Shown here piece by piece: positions 36,901 to 45,109 of a stretch of 64,000 nucleotides of DNA. The stretch is taken from assembly GCF_021646545.1 (NCBI RefSeq), contig NZ_JAKIRP010000003.1, positions 310,001 to 374,000 of the forward strand, in the 5' to 3' direction. How positions within the stretch are numbered: the first letter of the stretch is position 1; each line of letters starts with the position of its first letter. Origin of the DNA: Chitinophaga filiformis (GTDB taxonomy: Bacteria > Bacteroidota > Bacteroidia > Chitinophagales > Chitinophagaceae). Both the position numbers and the translations under genes were made by a program. The notes under the pieces were generated by a model. The model was not told the origin of the DNA and searched no databases. It was given only the letters and a program-made list of their open reading frames with translations.

Positions 36901-38605
36901 TATCACCGCCAAATTTCCCTTCCATCAGGTTAAAGCGGAGCTCAATATTGAGATTGGCCGTAGTACTGTCCTTGGTTTCCAGGGAGATTTCTTTAATGGC
37001 CACCGGGAAATTGCAAACGGTATTCTCATCCTTATATCCAAAGTAATCGGCAGTGAGATAAGGGGCTTTCGTCTGCAGGTGCAGGTTCTGGAACACAATG
37101 CCTTTAAATTTAGCGACAGGCTTGCCGTTATCGCCCGCCTTCAGGGACGAGGACAGGATCAGGCTACCATTTAGCATCGCTTCCGGCTCAAAGTGTCCCT
37201 TAGACAATTTTAATTGTACCCATGAGTTTGGGTTCAACTGGGCTTTTGCACGCCATACACTAAAGTCCAGTGTATCAATGGTGTTCAGTTTCAGGATATA
37301 TTCATTATCTGCGGTAATGACGGCAGAATAACCCAGTGGCACCTTAGCCATCGGCAGGCCCAACATGCCATTAAACGCTGCGCCCGTAAGGTGGTTGGCC
37401 TCTACGTCTATCTCCAGACGGTCCACGGTAAAATGCCAGCCGGCAGCGCTGCCATCGTTCAATATATTATTGCCAAAGAAGTTGCCGGAGATACCGTTAT
37501 TGTCAATGAGCATGCTCTTGCCGCCAAACGAAACACGTTTGCCGGCCTGATTAGCCCGTTCAAATTGTTTCGGCAAGGTTATTTCCAGGCTCGATACATA
37601 TACTCCCCGCCATAAGTTTGGATCATCTGCGGGTAGGTAGCGCTGATAATTTGCGGGATATACAACGTCGGGCGAGTTACGCAGGTCACTGCCATCATAT
37701 ACAGCTTTGCCTATACGGAACCCAACGCCTTTGAGGGGTGTTATTTCAAATGCAGGCAGGTCTACACTCACGAGTATGTCGTTCCAGTCGCGCACCACGG
37801 TATTGAATGATGCCTTTACCTGCGAGCTGTCTGTAGTCCGTTCGCCGTTCGAATTTAAGGGTACCAGCATGCTGCGTGGGAACGCCAGATCGGCGCTAAG
37901 CCCCAGTTCCTTAAAGCCGTTACAATCTATGGTTACATAAGTCAGGTCGAGCCCCTGACCAGTCTGCATATCCATACCACCCTTCAGTACCAGGGCTGCG
38001 GTGCCACCACCCAGGCGTATAGGCACATCACCCAGCAATACCAGTTTGGCATCGCCTAATATGCCGCCTTTGTACGATAGTTTAAGGCCTTTCAGACCAA
38101 AAAAGATCTCACGCGGCTCCTGTGGTATCTGCACTTTGGCATATACGGTAAGCTCGGCATAGGTAGGATGGAAAATAGCGTTGCTGACCGCGATGGTCAC
38201 GGTAGTATTGCCAACGGTCTTAAAAAGCCCCATAGGCAGCTCATTTAAGTCGTCTGGCGAGATTGAGGATGTATAACGGTTACTCTTCTCTATTTTCTCA
38301 AATTCAGCCCTGGCGATGTCACGAAATGCGTGGGTATTGCTGTCCACATCAAACATACGCTGCAAGCCGGCATCGGTAAACAGACCGGTTTCGGGTGCTA
38401 TCAGGGCTTCCGCCACCAGCTGCTTGTCAATATCCGGAAAACTGCGGCTTTCCATCATACTGGTGGCCAGGACAGTGGCGGCCGGTAAAGGGGCCTTAAC
38501 ATGATCGCTGTCCTCCGCATGCACGGTAACAGTTTGACTAATAATAAATAGCGTCAGGAGGCTAATGAAACGGTAACAGCAGTTTCTCAGGTAAGGTTTT
38601 ACCAT
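33938..38605 (-). CDS. Very large secreted protein, unknown function
   Basis: A 1555-residue protein with an N-terminal signal segment (about residues 10-30, SLLTLFIISQTVTVHAE). I recognise no domain family. The body is rich in alternating beta-strands with long repeats of the type LKLSYKGGILGDAKLVL, MSISGLLKIYDDDAVYGDAI and GGINFMGLYGYAKI, suggesting a long beta-solenoid or barrel-like shell. The last 350 residues look like immunoglobulin-like domains (ATVKVTFEERVGV; NTAYQFDVIAIPPG). It is the first gene of the surface-protein operon and is coupled by a TAATG overlap to the fibronectin III gene. A structural role in a cell-surface assembly is inference from size and context only. Confidence 0.8.
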   Translation of the reverse strand: MVKPYLRNCCYRFISLLTLFIISQTVTVHAEDSDHVKAPLPAATVLATSMMESRSFPDIDKQLVAEALIAPETGLFTDAGLQRMFDVDSNTHAFRDIARAEFEKIEKSNRYTSSISPDDLNELPMGLFKTVGNTTVTIAVSNAIFHPTYAELTVYAKVQIPQEPREIFFGLKGLKLSYKGGILGDAKLVLLGDVPIRLGGGTAALVLKGGMDMQTGQGLDLTYVTIDCNGFKELGLSADLAFPRSMLVPLNSNGERTTDSSQVKASFNTVVRDWNDILVSVDLPAFEITPLKGVGFRIGKAVYDGSDLRNSPDVVYPANYQRYLPADDPNLWRGVYVSSLEITLPKQFERANQAGKRVSFGGKSMLIDNNGISGNFFGNNILNDGSAAGWHFTVDRLEIDVEANHLTGAAFNGMLGLPMAKVPLGYSAVITADNEYILKLNTIDTLDFSVWRAKAQLNPNSWVQLKLSKGHFEPEAMLNGSLILSSSLKAGDNGKPVAKFKGIVFQNLHLQTKAPYLTADYFGYKDENTVCNFPVAIKEISLETKDSTTANLNIELRFNLMEGKFGGDTRLALVGKFDNNKGLQTWKFEKVKLDSISLRAELSEAMSISGLLKIYDDDAVYGDAISGEVNASFMKGKIKVRTRAMFGAKTFRYWYVDGKAEFKPGIAIAPPMKISGFGGGAYYRMKKEGIDTIASPTGVKYLPDSTAGLGLKAAVLFDMVEDKVVHGEVSFEVAFNRSGGINFMGLYGYAKILATVPLGNISKKVTEQFAKFQAQEQKAIAKLGSAGQKLEELKVSDPSSAAALLSGDENLSAEVGVTAYVGIQYDFTTSTLHGNFDMYMNVANGMMTGNASGNRAGWAVIHISPSEWYLHMGTPTNRLGTKLSIGGLNIKSGAYLMVGDKIPGSPPPPQEVADILGVDIEELDYMRDANALGEGRGFAFGASLTVETGDITFLILYANFKAGLGFDIMLKDYGDAHCVGSTEKIGIDGWYANGQAYVYLQGELGVKVNLKFIKARVPLISGAAAMLMQAKLPNPTWVRGYMAVKFSVLGGLVKGNMRMKVVIGQECEIVMNGNSPVDVKIISDVKPSANADAVDVFTAPQAAFNMRMGQQFDVDDDNGTKTYRARLASFTVMDNGQPIAGRLEWNANNDGVSFYSKEVLPSQKQLTATVKVTFEERVGVTWQTAYVDGKPGEEIETVTFTTGTAPDYIPMQNIAYSYPVVNQQYYYKDESDKGLINLSMGQAYLFDAKWQYAINFKDAAGQTTKLDMTYDAPSQTIHFTPTGLKANTAYQFDVIAIPPGAQSTDEVVAYQQQQDVGEDGSYTVANNQAQTVSRGDVAKSLLHYGFRTSKFNTFAEKMQSLRLKDGIGETVSTDVVRLLADVGDYEGFEVVEMTGNNYTGYKPMVNVEAVMDDAYFTSDINPLLYANYPINNEIFIKKRNTDEFGVAPSKAFILMPTYLAEASTGKVTSWIKTRLPYLYNLPDVYNLDFVELQNKVVNRFMGTEDAPKYAYLINGHFPFIRYGAYKVKYQYVLPDGTKTSSAVFNYHNPFKTTGF

Positions 38606-38980
38606 AGGGCCGATAATAATAGGTATAGGTTTGACGGTGAGAGGTCAGTTAACAACGATCAATTACAACAGTAAACAACAGGTATTTCGTGCTGACAAAC
38701 TTTCCCGGATACGAAATTTGGTGTAAATATTAGTGTTTTTTCAACATTAACAAAATATTTTATTTGAAAAAGCGTTGCAGAGGCATTCTGCTACGTTACA
38801 ATAGTTGAGCCTGTATTCTCGGGTAGCCGGAATTTTTAATAAAGGAGTGGGATCAGGGAGATTATACCATTCCTGGACGAAAAGAAAGGACCCCCAAAAC
38901 GAATGAAAGTCCTGATGTGTCTTAAACAAAAGCCGTCTTCATAAGGTTGGCCGAATACAAAAGGTTATAGCATTTAAATG
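38606..38980. other. Intergenic region upstream of the surface-protein operon
   Basis: About 375 bp with an AT-rich stretch near 38720-38770. It must hold the promoter of the large minus-strand operon, but no good match to the -33/-7 consensus stood out. A 60-residue minus frame at 38747-38929 lacks any family signature and I do not call it a gene. Confidence 0.5.
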
Positions 38981-39020
38981 AAAATGCCTCCAAAAGTGCT
39001 TGACCTTTGGAGGCATTTTT
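38981..39020. terminator. Bidirectional terminator after the GH29 gene
   Basis: A perfect 14-bp inverted repeat, aaaatgcctccaaa (38981-38994) and tttggaggcatttt (39006-39019), with an A-run on one side and T-run on the other. It lies 37 bp after the stop of the minus-strand fucosidase gene. Confidence 0.88.
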
Positions 39021-39057
39021 ACTAAACGATATAACCTCTTTATACTATTCTACACCA

Positions 39058-40461
39058 CTATCTTCTTTCGTTATACACCCCAAATTCTGCAATAGCAGGA
39101 GGCGCACTGAACTCGTCGATCACGATACGCACACGTCCACCCCATACGCTGTCGAAGCGGTGTATTTTTACGCGGCCTTCTGCTTCACCTTTGGCTAAAG
39201 GTTTCCAGGTACCGTTATCTTCATATTCAAGATGGTATTTTTTGATATTGCTGCCATCTTCCACAATACTGATCATATTAAAGCGCTGTGCTTTATCAAA
39301 ATCTATTTCATACCATGGTTGTTTCACCGTAGCGTTAGACTGCCAGCTGCTGGTAAAACGGTCGTCGTTCGCGAAGTCCATGATGTTCATGTCGTCACTC
39401 CAGCTGGAATTACTGCGCTGGAACTTAGCGATATTAGAAGAGATAATTGGCGCAATAGCAGGTGGCAGCGCAGGCATAGCACCTGTATTCTTCCAGCGTT
39501 TACCCACTTCTTCCAGTGCCTTCACAGCGTTAGGATCGATCAGTCCCTCACGGTTAGGCGCTACGTTAAGGATAAAGTTACACCAGGCTTTATTCAGCGG
39601 TACCAGGATATCGTCCACGAGTTTCACCGGATCTTTCACAGGTGTGGTAGGGAAATTTGATTTCCAGAACCAGGCGCTGTTGATCGGCAGACAGGATAAC
39701 GCAGGCAATCTGTTCGCCTCTTTGGAGATATGCTGTCCTGCTCCCTGTTCGTAAGACTTGATATCCGTATAAAATAAAGCCTCTGTCGGATATTTTGCCG
39801 CGTTGAGGTCCATCACCAGGCAATTAGGCTGCAGGCTCTTAATGAGGCGGTAAATCTCTTCAAAAGGGATTTCATCATAAGAGATCCTGGACCACGGTGC
39901 ATCCCATCCGTCGATGATCAGCGCAGTGATATCTCCATAGTTGGTCAGCAGTTCTGTAAGCTGTGCTTTCACCATCTCCACATGCTTACGTGTAATATCG
40001 TGTGGACGCAGTTTATGATGCGTATCCAGTATAGAGTAGTACAACATTACCTTCAGCCCTTTGGCGCGGAAGGCGTTTACGTATTCTCTTACCACATCTT
40101 TTTTATAAGGACTGTTCATCACGTTATAGTCAGTGGTCTTTGTATCCCAGATACAGAAACCGCTGTGATGTTTGGTAGTAAGACAGCCGTAGCTCATATT
40201 GGCTGCTTTGGCGGTAGCGGCCCACTGGGTACAGTCCAGTTTTGTCGGATTGAAAAGTGATACCGGCGCTTCGGGATCAGGCCAATCCTGGTTAGCGAAA
40301 GTAGGGATGTTAAAATGGATAAACATACCGAAACGCAGATCAACGAATTGCTGTTGCAAGGTAGCGAGCGGCGTAGCGGCAGATTTCACCTGCGCTTGTA
40401 ACATGACAGGCATTAATAGTTGGATGCCCAGTAAGAGACGTAAACAGAATGTCTTCTTCAT
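39058..40461 (-). CDS. Alpha-L-fucosidase (GH29 family)
   Basis: I start at 40461 (MKKTFCLRLLLGIQLLMPVM, signal peptide cut after LQAQ), about 467 residues. The catalytic domain shows GH29 features: FGMFIHFN, LTTKHHSGFCIWDTKTTDYNV, and ALIIDGWDAPWS, in which the first Asp is the probable nucleophile. The last 120 residues form a discoidin-like (F5/8 type C) carbohydrate-binding domain (FTSSWQSNATVKQPWYEIDF). It should remove terminal L-fucose from glycans in the periplasm or outside the cell. It stands alone, divergent from the OmpA gene and not in a SusCD operon. Fucose release is the default call; related specificities in GH29 cannot be excluded. Confidence 0.9.
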   Translation of the reverse strand: MKKTFCLRLLLGIQLLMPVMLQAQVKSAATPLATLQQQFVDLRFGMFIHFNIPTFANQDWPDPEAPVSLFNPTKLDCTQWAATAKAANMSYGCLTTKHHSGFCIWDTKTTDYNVMNSPYKKDVVREYVNAFRAKGLKVMLYYSILDTHHKLRPHDITRKHVEMVKAQLTELLTNYGDITALIIDGWDAPWSRISYDEIPFEEIYRLIKSLQPNCLVMDLNAAKYPTEALFYTDIKSYEQGAGQHISKEANRLPALSCLPINSAWFWKSNFPTTPVKDPVKLVDDILVPLNKAWCNFILNVAPNREGLIDPNAVKALEEVGKRWKNTGAMPALPPAIAPIISSNIAKFQRSNSSWSDDMNIMDFANDDRFTSSWQSNATVKQPWYEIDFDKAQRFNMISIVEDGSNIKKYHLEYEDNGTWKPLAKGEAEGRVKIHRFDSVWGGRVRIVIDEFSAPPAIAEFGVYNERR

Positions 40462-40724
40462 AGTGAACTTTGATGCGATTTTGGATTTTGAGAACCTGAT
40501 GTTCGTGGATAATCTATTTCTACTGCTACTAAAATATAACAATCATCCTATGCATTCCCTGTATGGTAATACAATATAACGAATTGCGAATTTCTCATTA
40601 GTTGATACATTTTAACAATTTAACAGGAATAAGCATGAGTACGTATCAAAATGTGGCATGGTGTTGGATTTATGCGGGTTACAAGGAACAACAGTTAGAG
40701 TCATTAAAAACAAATACAATTTGT

Positions 40725-41582
40725 ATGAAACGAAGAGTCATATTCTTATTAGCATTATCATGTCCTGTCTTATTATTCTCCTGCGTCAGTACGAAAAAGT
40801 TCAAGGCTTCTGAAGCCAAATATGCCGATCTGGCTGGCAAATATGCAAGCCTGCAAAGCAAACTGGATGATTGCCAGCGTAGCCTGCGCGATACTGCTTC
40901 TGCGTTTGAGCGTAGCAGAAACCTGAATGAAGAAAGATTAGAAGGCTTAAAACAGAATAATAACACGTTACTGAACCAGCTGAAAGATCTGTCTGTTATC
41001 AGCAATTCACAGGCAGAAAGCATCAAAAAATCACTCGATAATATAGGCGCTAAAGATGCTTATATACAGGACCTGCAATCCGCCATTGCGCGTAAAGACT
41101 CTCTGAACATGGCACTTGTAATGAACCTGAAAGGCGCTATTGGCAACCTGGATGATAAAGACATTAACATCAAAGTAGAAAAAGGTGTAGTGTATATCGA
41201 TATATCCGACAAACTGCTGTTTGAAAGCGGTAGTTACGATATCACTGCAAGGGCGAAAGAAGTACTCGGAAAAGTAGCGAAAGTATTACTGAATCAGCCC
41301 GATATTGAGTTTATGGTGGAAGGTCACACAGATACCAATCCATTCAAGAGAGGTGTATTACTTGACAACTGGGATCTGAGTGTGAAGAGAGCTACCGCCG
41401 TGACAAGGGTGTTACAGAATGACTATGGTATTCCTCCTGCCCATATCACCGCCGCGGGTAGAGGTGAATATCTTCCTGTTGCTACCAACGATACTCCTGA
41501 AGGAAGGGCTGCTAACCGCCGTACACGTATCGTGATACTGCCGCAGCTTGACCAGTTCTTCAAACTGCTGGAAAAGAAATAA
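40725..41582 (+). CDS. OmpA-family peptidoglycan-associated lipoprotein
   Basis: The start at 40725 (MKRRVIFLLALSCPVLLFSC) gives a lipoprotein signal with Cys at residue 20 and a 285-residue product; an upstream in-frame Met would put the signal 41 residues inside. Residues 30-130 form an Asn/Gln/Leu-rich coiled coil. The C-terminal OmpA domain (about 155-285) has the peptidoglycan-binding motifs EGHTDTNPF and AANRRTRIVILP. It ties the outer membrane to the cell wall. It is transcribed alone and followed by a weak hairpin terminator. Confidence 0.92.
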   Translation: MKRRVIFLLALSCPVLLFSCVSTKKFKASEAKYADLAGKYASLQSKLDDCQRSLRDTASAFERSRNLNEERLEGLKQNNNTLLNQLKDLSVISNSQAESIKKSLDNIGAKDAYIQDLQSAIARKDSLNMALVMNLKGAIGNLDDKDINIKVEKGVVYIDISDKLLFESGSYDITARAKEVLGKVAKVLLNQPDIEFMVEGHTDTNPFKRGVLLDNWDLSVKRATAVTRVLQNDYGIPPAHITAAGRGEYLPVATNDTPEGRAANRRTRIVILPQLDQFFKLLEKK

Positions 41583-41611
41583 GATCATCATCCATTTCAT
41601 TATAGCAAGTA

Positions 41612-41645
41612 AGGGCGTCTCTGTGTTCAGGGGCGCTCTTTTTGT
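41612..41645 (+). terminator. Probable terminator after the OmpA gene
   Basis: Arms agggcgtct (41612-41620) and gggcgctct (41631-41639) can pair with three G-U pairs, followed by a run of T. It lies 30 bp after the OmpA stop codon. Confidence 0.5.
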
Positions 41646-41820
41646 TTTGATGACATTGGGTTTTGTTCTTACAGGGTGACTGCAATAACGCTGCGTATGT
41701 TAATTTAAGTGTTCTTTACGCTTATTTCCGGGTAACTGCATATGTCAGTTCAAAGTATTCTTTATGCTCATTTCCGAATAACAGAGCACGTCTTTACAAT
41801 TCCTGGTACACTTATGTTTA

Positions 41821-42549
41821 TTACAAAGTAGCTGCAACGACACTACGCGTCTTCGTATCAAACACCAGAATACCTTCGCTGCTGGCATCTAACTGTTCGA
41901 TAAGCGTACCAGTATTATCCCATATACCTGACTTACCGGCACATTCAAATCCATCGGACTCTCCTATTGCATTCGACAACAATACCGTCATCTCATACTG
42001 CTCTCCTATTTCTGATAATCTCGCGATAGCTTTATCAATCCCTCCTGTCGATTTCACCGCACTAACTAAATACACTGCTGCTCCGCTTTTATACGCGTCT
42101 TCTACATGTGCCGGCACCGAGAGCTCATAACAGATAGCTAAAGCCACATCGCTTTCTTCTCCTAACAGGCTAATGGTACTTTGTCCGCTAACGAAGTAAG
42201 GATCTTCATCTGCATGCAGGTACTTCTTCGCATAGACATGCCTGTCTTTATCTGGCTGAAACAACACCATACTTATCGTGATACCTGTATCCGCTTTCAG
42301 AGGAGCGCCGATCCCGATGGTTACCTGCCTGGCATCGCTGATGTGTTGGAAATCGTTCAGGCTTTCATCATCGATACAGATTGCCAGATCTTTGGCCAGT
42401 GTAGGCTCATAACCTGTTATGGACAATTCCGGGAAGATGATAGTGTCTGCACCGTGGGAAATAGCCAGATCAATGATCTTTTTGTGGTTGTCTATATTGC
42501 TCCGGATGTCGCCTTTTACCGCTTTTGCCTGTGCTACGCAGAGTTTCAT
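41821..42549 (-). CDS. Nitrilase-superfamily carbon-nitrogen hydrolase
   Basis: A 242-residue cytosolic enzyme with the catalytic triad of the superfamily in order: Glu in FPELSITGYE (about residue 41), Lys in VYAKKYLHADE, and Cys in LAICYELSVP. The length fits single-domain amidases of the family. The usual reaction is hydrolysis of an amide C-N bond; the substrate cannot be assigned. It is expressed alone, downstream of the SusC/SusD/cyanophycinase operon but separated from it by a strong terminator. Confidence 0.9.
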   Translation of the reverse strand: MKLCVAQAKAVKGDIRSNIDNHKKIIDLAISHGADTIIFPELSITGYEPTLAKDLAICIDDESLNDFQHISDARQVTIGIGAPLKADTGITISMVLFQPDKDRHVYAKKYLHADEDPYFVSGQSTISLLGEESDVALAICYELSVPAHVEDAYKSGAAVYLVSAVKSTGGIDKAIARLSEIGEQYEMTVLLSNAIGESDGFECAGKSGIWDNTGTLIEQLDASSEGILVFDTKTRSVVAATL

Positions 42550-42612
42550 AGTCTAGTTTTTTGTGGATGCTTGCCGGGTTAGGATGACGTAATATTATTG
42601 CTATATTTTAAC

Positions 42613-42655
42613 AAAAAAAAACCGTTCCAGATATTTTTCAGGAACGGCTTTTTTA
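42613..42655. terminator. Terminator after the cyanophycinase gene
   Basis: Stem ccgttcc (42622-42628) with ggaacgg (42641-42647), flanked by eight or more A on one side and a T-run on the other. It works in both directions and lies between the cyanophycinase and nitrilase genes. Confidence 0.85.
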
Positions 42656-42679
42656 TTTATCTGTAGCGCAACAGGGAAT

Positions 42680-43663
42680 CTAATGATCGTTGCTCAGCCT
42701 GGGGGCATTGACGGCCGCAGAACGGTTAGCAGTAGTGATCACTTTCCGTTGCTGGAGATCGAATCGCTGTCCCCTGCCCAGGAAATAAAAAGGCCCATCG
42801 GTGCTGTATTCGCCTGTAGGACTTTTCTGTTTTTCGTTGATGTGGGCTATGTCGTAAATAGCCACATAGGAGTTTCCGACCACTTCAAATGTATCTTTCT
42901 GCACCACGATAGCCGTACTTTCATCAATACCGATACCTAGCAGGTCGGGATGCGCCTTTATAACACCTACCAGGTCAAACTGCCGGTTACGACGAAGGAT
43001 GTGCTGGTCGATAGCTGTATGATGTATCAGATCAAGCCCCTGTACATGATCGCCTTCCAGGATGCCGTTCCCTTTAGTATCGCCTCTCAGCAGGAATGAA
43101 CCCTGGATGGTAGCTCCCGCAGAAGTACCGCCTATTACTCCTCCGCGGGTGAGTACGGCTTTGATCTCCTTCTCTGCCAGTGTATGCAGGTAAGCGTCTG
43201 CAATCTTCCACTGACGGCCGCCGGGAAACCAGATGCCCGTCGCTTTTTTTAATGGCGCTACAAAACTTTCCGTGTTGGCTACTTTCAGGTCGCGTGTGTG
43301 CAGCACTGTTACCTGGGCTACACCGAGGTCCTGCAGCAGTTCCTTTTCAAATGATTTGCCGGTGGCAAGCGCTGAGTCTTCACCAGCAGTAGGGATCACT
43401 ACAATATTGGCATTAGGTCCGCCGGCCAGCTCAATAAAGCGTGCCCATATTTCCGGCCCCACTTTGCCGCCGCCAACGATGATCAGGGCTCCTTTCTGAG
43501 GGCCAATAACGGCGTCAGCCTGCACCGTATTCGAGGATTGTGTTACGCCGGCACTGGCTACGTTGGATGATTGTGCAGTAGCAGCTGTTTTTTGCTGTGC
43601 GGCAGCGCCGGCAGCTAAGAACAGGCAGCCGGCGGAGAAAAAAGGCATGATCAGCCGTTTCAT
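42680..43663 (-). CDS. Secreted cyanophycinase-type serine peptidase (S51)
   Basis: I start at 43663 (MKRLIMPFFSAGCLFLAAGA, signal peptide cut near AAAQ), 327 residues. An upstream start would place 21 charged residues before the signal. The S51/cyanophycinase fold is seen in KGALIIVGGGKVGPEIW, the catalytic serine motif GGTSAGA, GLDLIHHTAIDQH and GIGIDESTAIVV. Cyanophycinases cleave multi-L-arginyl-poly-L-aspartate to beta-Asp-Arg dipeptides; relatives act on other isoaspartyl peptides. It is the last gene of a SusC-SusD operon, so an exported enzyme is paired with an importer. Confidence 0.9.
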   Translation of the reverse strand: MKRLIMPFFSAGCLFLAAGAAAQQKTAATAQSSNVASAGVTQSSNTVQADAVIGPQKGALIIVGGGKVGPEIWARFIELAGGPNANIVVIPTAGEDSALATGKSFEKELLQDLGVAQVTVLHTRDLKVANTESFVAPLKKATGIWFPGGRQWKIADAYLHTLAEKEIKAVLTRGGVIGGTSAGATIQGSFLLRGDTKGNGILEGDHVQGLDLIHHTAIDQHILRRNRQFDLVGVIKAHPDLLGIGIDESTAIVVQKDTFEVVGNSYVAIYDIAHINEKQKSPTGEYSTDGPFYFLGRGQRFDLQQRKVITTANRSAAVNAPRLSNDH

Positions 43664-43752
43664 CGGATCGTATTTAAGGGGTTTATAATCGTGTTTTTTC
43701 TGTTGATAGTCTCTTGGGGCCATCACTCATGTTATCATTGCATATATGGTTC

Positions 43753-45108
43753 CTAATAGCCAGGATTAGGGTCCAGATCTTCATCCGCCAGCAGTTCATC
43801 TGCCGGTATCGGGAACACATAACGGTTTTTGTCAGTTACACCCAATACTGCCGCTACCCTACCTGTACGCACCAGGTCAAACCAACGGTCGCCTTCGAAA
43901 GCAAATTCCAGCCTTCTTTCATGCTCTATCGCCAGCATGATCGCCTCTTTTGTATCGGCTGTACCGGGAGCAATACCGGCACGGTCGCGGATGGCATTCA
44001 GGTCCAGCAGGGCTTCTGTCAGCTGCCCGTTTTTCGCCCGTGCTTCTGCCCGTATCAGGTACAGTTCTGCTATCCTTATCAGGTAGGCAGGATCGGTACC
44101 GGTGGGCGTGCGATAGTACAGTTTACCATACCAGAGATTTCCCGGGGGAGCGGTCTGGCCTATCAGGGCACTTCTGTTACCACCCACGGCGGGGTCATTC
44201 AGCAGCGCCACCAGCTGCGCATTGGGCGCCCACTCTCTTCTGCCGCCCAGAGCAGGTGGCAGCCACCAGTTATAATGCCCGTTTTTGAAAGATACGCTAT
44301 AACCAATCTCCAGCACCGATTCTGCGGTCGCTACCGCATTGTTCGCAAAGAAGGCATTATAAGGTTTTAACAGCCGGTAATTAGCTGCATCGTCAATAAC
44401 CCTGGTGGCATACACATCGGCAGAATCCCATTGCTGCTGATAAAGGAAATACCGGGCTTTCAGCGCCCATGCTGTTTTACGGGTAGCCCTGTTCCTGTTG
44501 GTGGTCAATGGCAGCAGCGCTGCCGCTTTATTCAGGTCACTGAGCACCTGCTGATATGTCTCATCCAGGCTGCTTCTTTTAATGCCGGCATGATCGCCCG
44601 GCAGACGCGTAGGTGTCAGTATGAGCTGTACGCCTCCCCAGCCCCTGGCCAGATCGAAATAAGATAATGCCCTGATAAAATACGCCTCTCCTGTCAGCTG
44701 ATCTTTCTTTACCTGTGTAAACAGCGGATCAGAGAGTTTTGGAATAACATCAATAATGTAGTTCGCAGAAAGGATCGTCCGGTAAATCGCTGCCCAGGAA
44801 GAGGCCACGTTGCCATTATCGGCCGTTATCTGACGGTTGGCTATCTGTGCCGGCGCGGATTGCGAACCTGTCCACTGGATATCCCCACCCGACAGGTAAG
44901 ATAATGCCTGAAAATTGGAGCCGTAATAACTATCATTCCCCAAGAGGTTATAAAGACCATTTACTGCAGTTTCTGCGCTTGCCAGGTTGGTAATAGCCGC
45001 TGCATCGTCCACCTGCTGCTCGGGCTGCACATCGAGGAACTTTTTGCAGGAGGTACTCAGCAGGGAGATACCGGCTAAAAGATATATACTTAATCTCATG
45101 TTCATCAT
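43753..45108 (-). CDS. SusD/RagB-type nutrient-binding lipoprotein
   Basis: A 451-residue lipoprotein with signal and lipobox (GISLLSTSC). The mature start KKFLDVQPEQQVDDAAAITN and the TPR-like helices (GEAYFIRALSYFDLARGWGGV; EHERRLEFAFEGDRWFDLVR) are classic SusD/RagB. It starts 1 bp after the SusC stop and is followed by the cyanophycinase-like gene. It probably captures a peptide-like ligand at the cell surface for its SusC partner; this is inferred from the enzyme in the operon. Confidence 0.95.
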   Translation of the reverse strand: MMNMRLSIYLLAGISLLSTSCKKFLDVQPEQQVDDAAAITNLASAETAVNGLYNLLGNDSYYGSNFQALSYLSGGDIQWTGSQSAPAQIANRQITADNGNVASSWAAIYRTILSANYIIDVIPKLSDPLFTQVKKDQLTGEAYFIRALSYFDLARGWGGVQLILTPTRLPGDHAGIKRSSLDETYQQVLSDLNKAAALLPLTTNRNRATRKTAWALKARYFLYQQQWDSADVYATRVIDDAANYRLLKPYNAFFANNAVATAESVLEIGYSVSFKNGHYNWWLPPALGGRREWAPNAQLVALLNDPAVGGNRSALIGQTAPPGNLWYGKLYYRTPTGTDPAYLIRIAELYLIRAEARAKNGQLTEALLDLNAIRDRAGIAPGTADTKEAIMLAIEHERRLEFAFEGDRWFDLVRTGRVAAVLGVTDKNRYVFPIPADELLADEDLDPNPGY

Positions 45109-45109
45109 T

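Noticed and set aside
38747..38929. 60-residue minus-strand frame considered as a transposase remnant
   Set aside because: No DDE or integrase-core motif could be recognised.
39191..39754. 187-residue plus-strand open frame
   Set aside because: Antisense to the GH29 catalytic domain.
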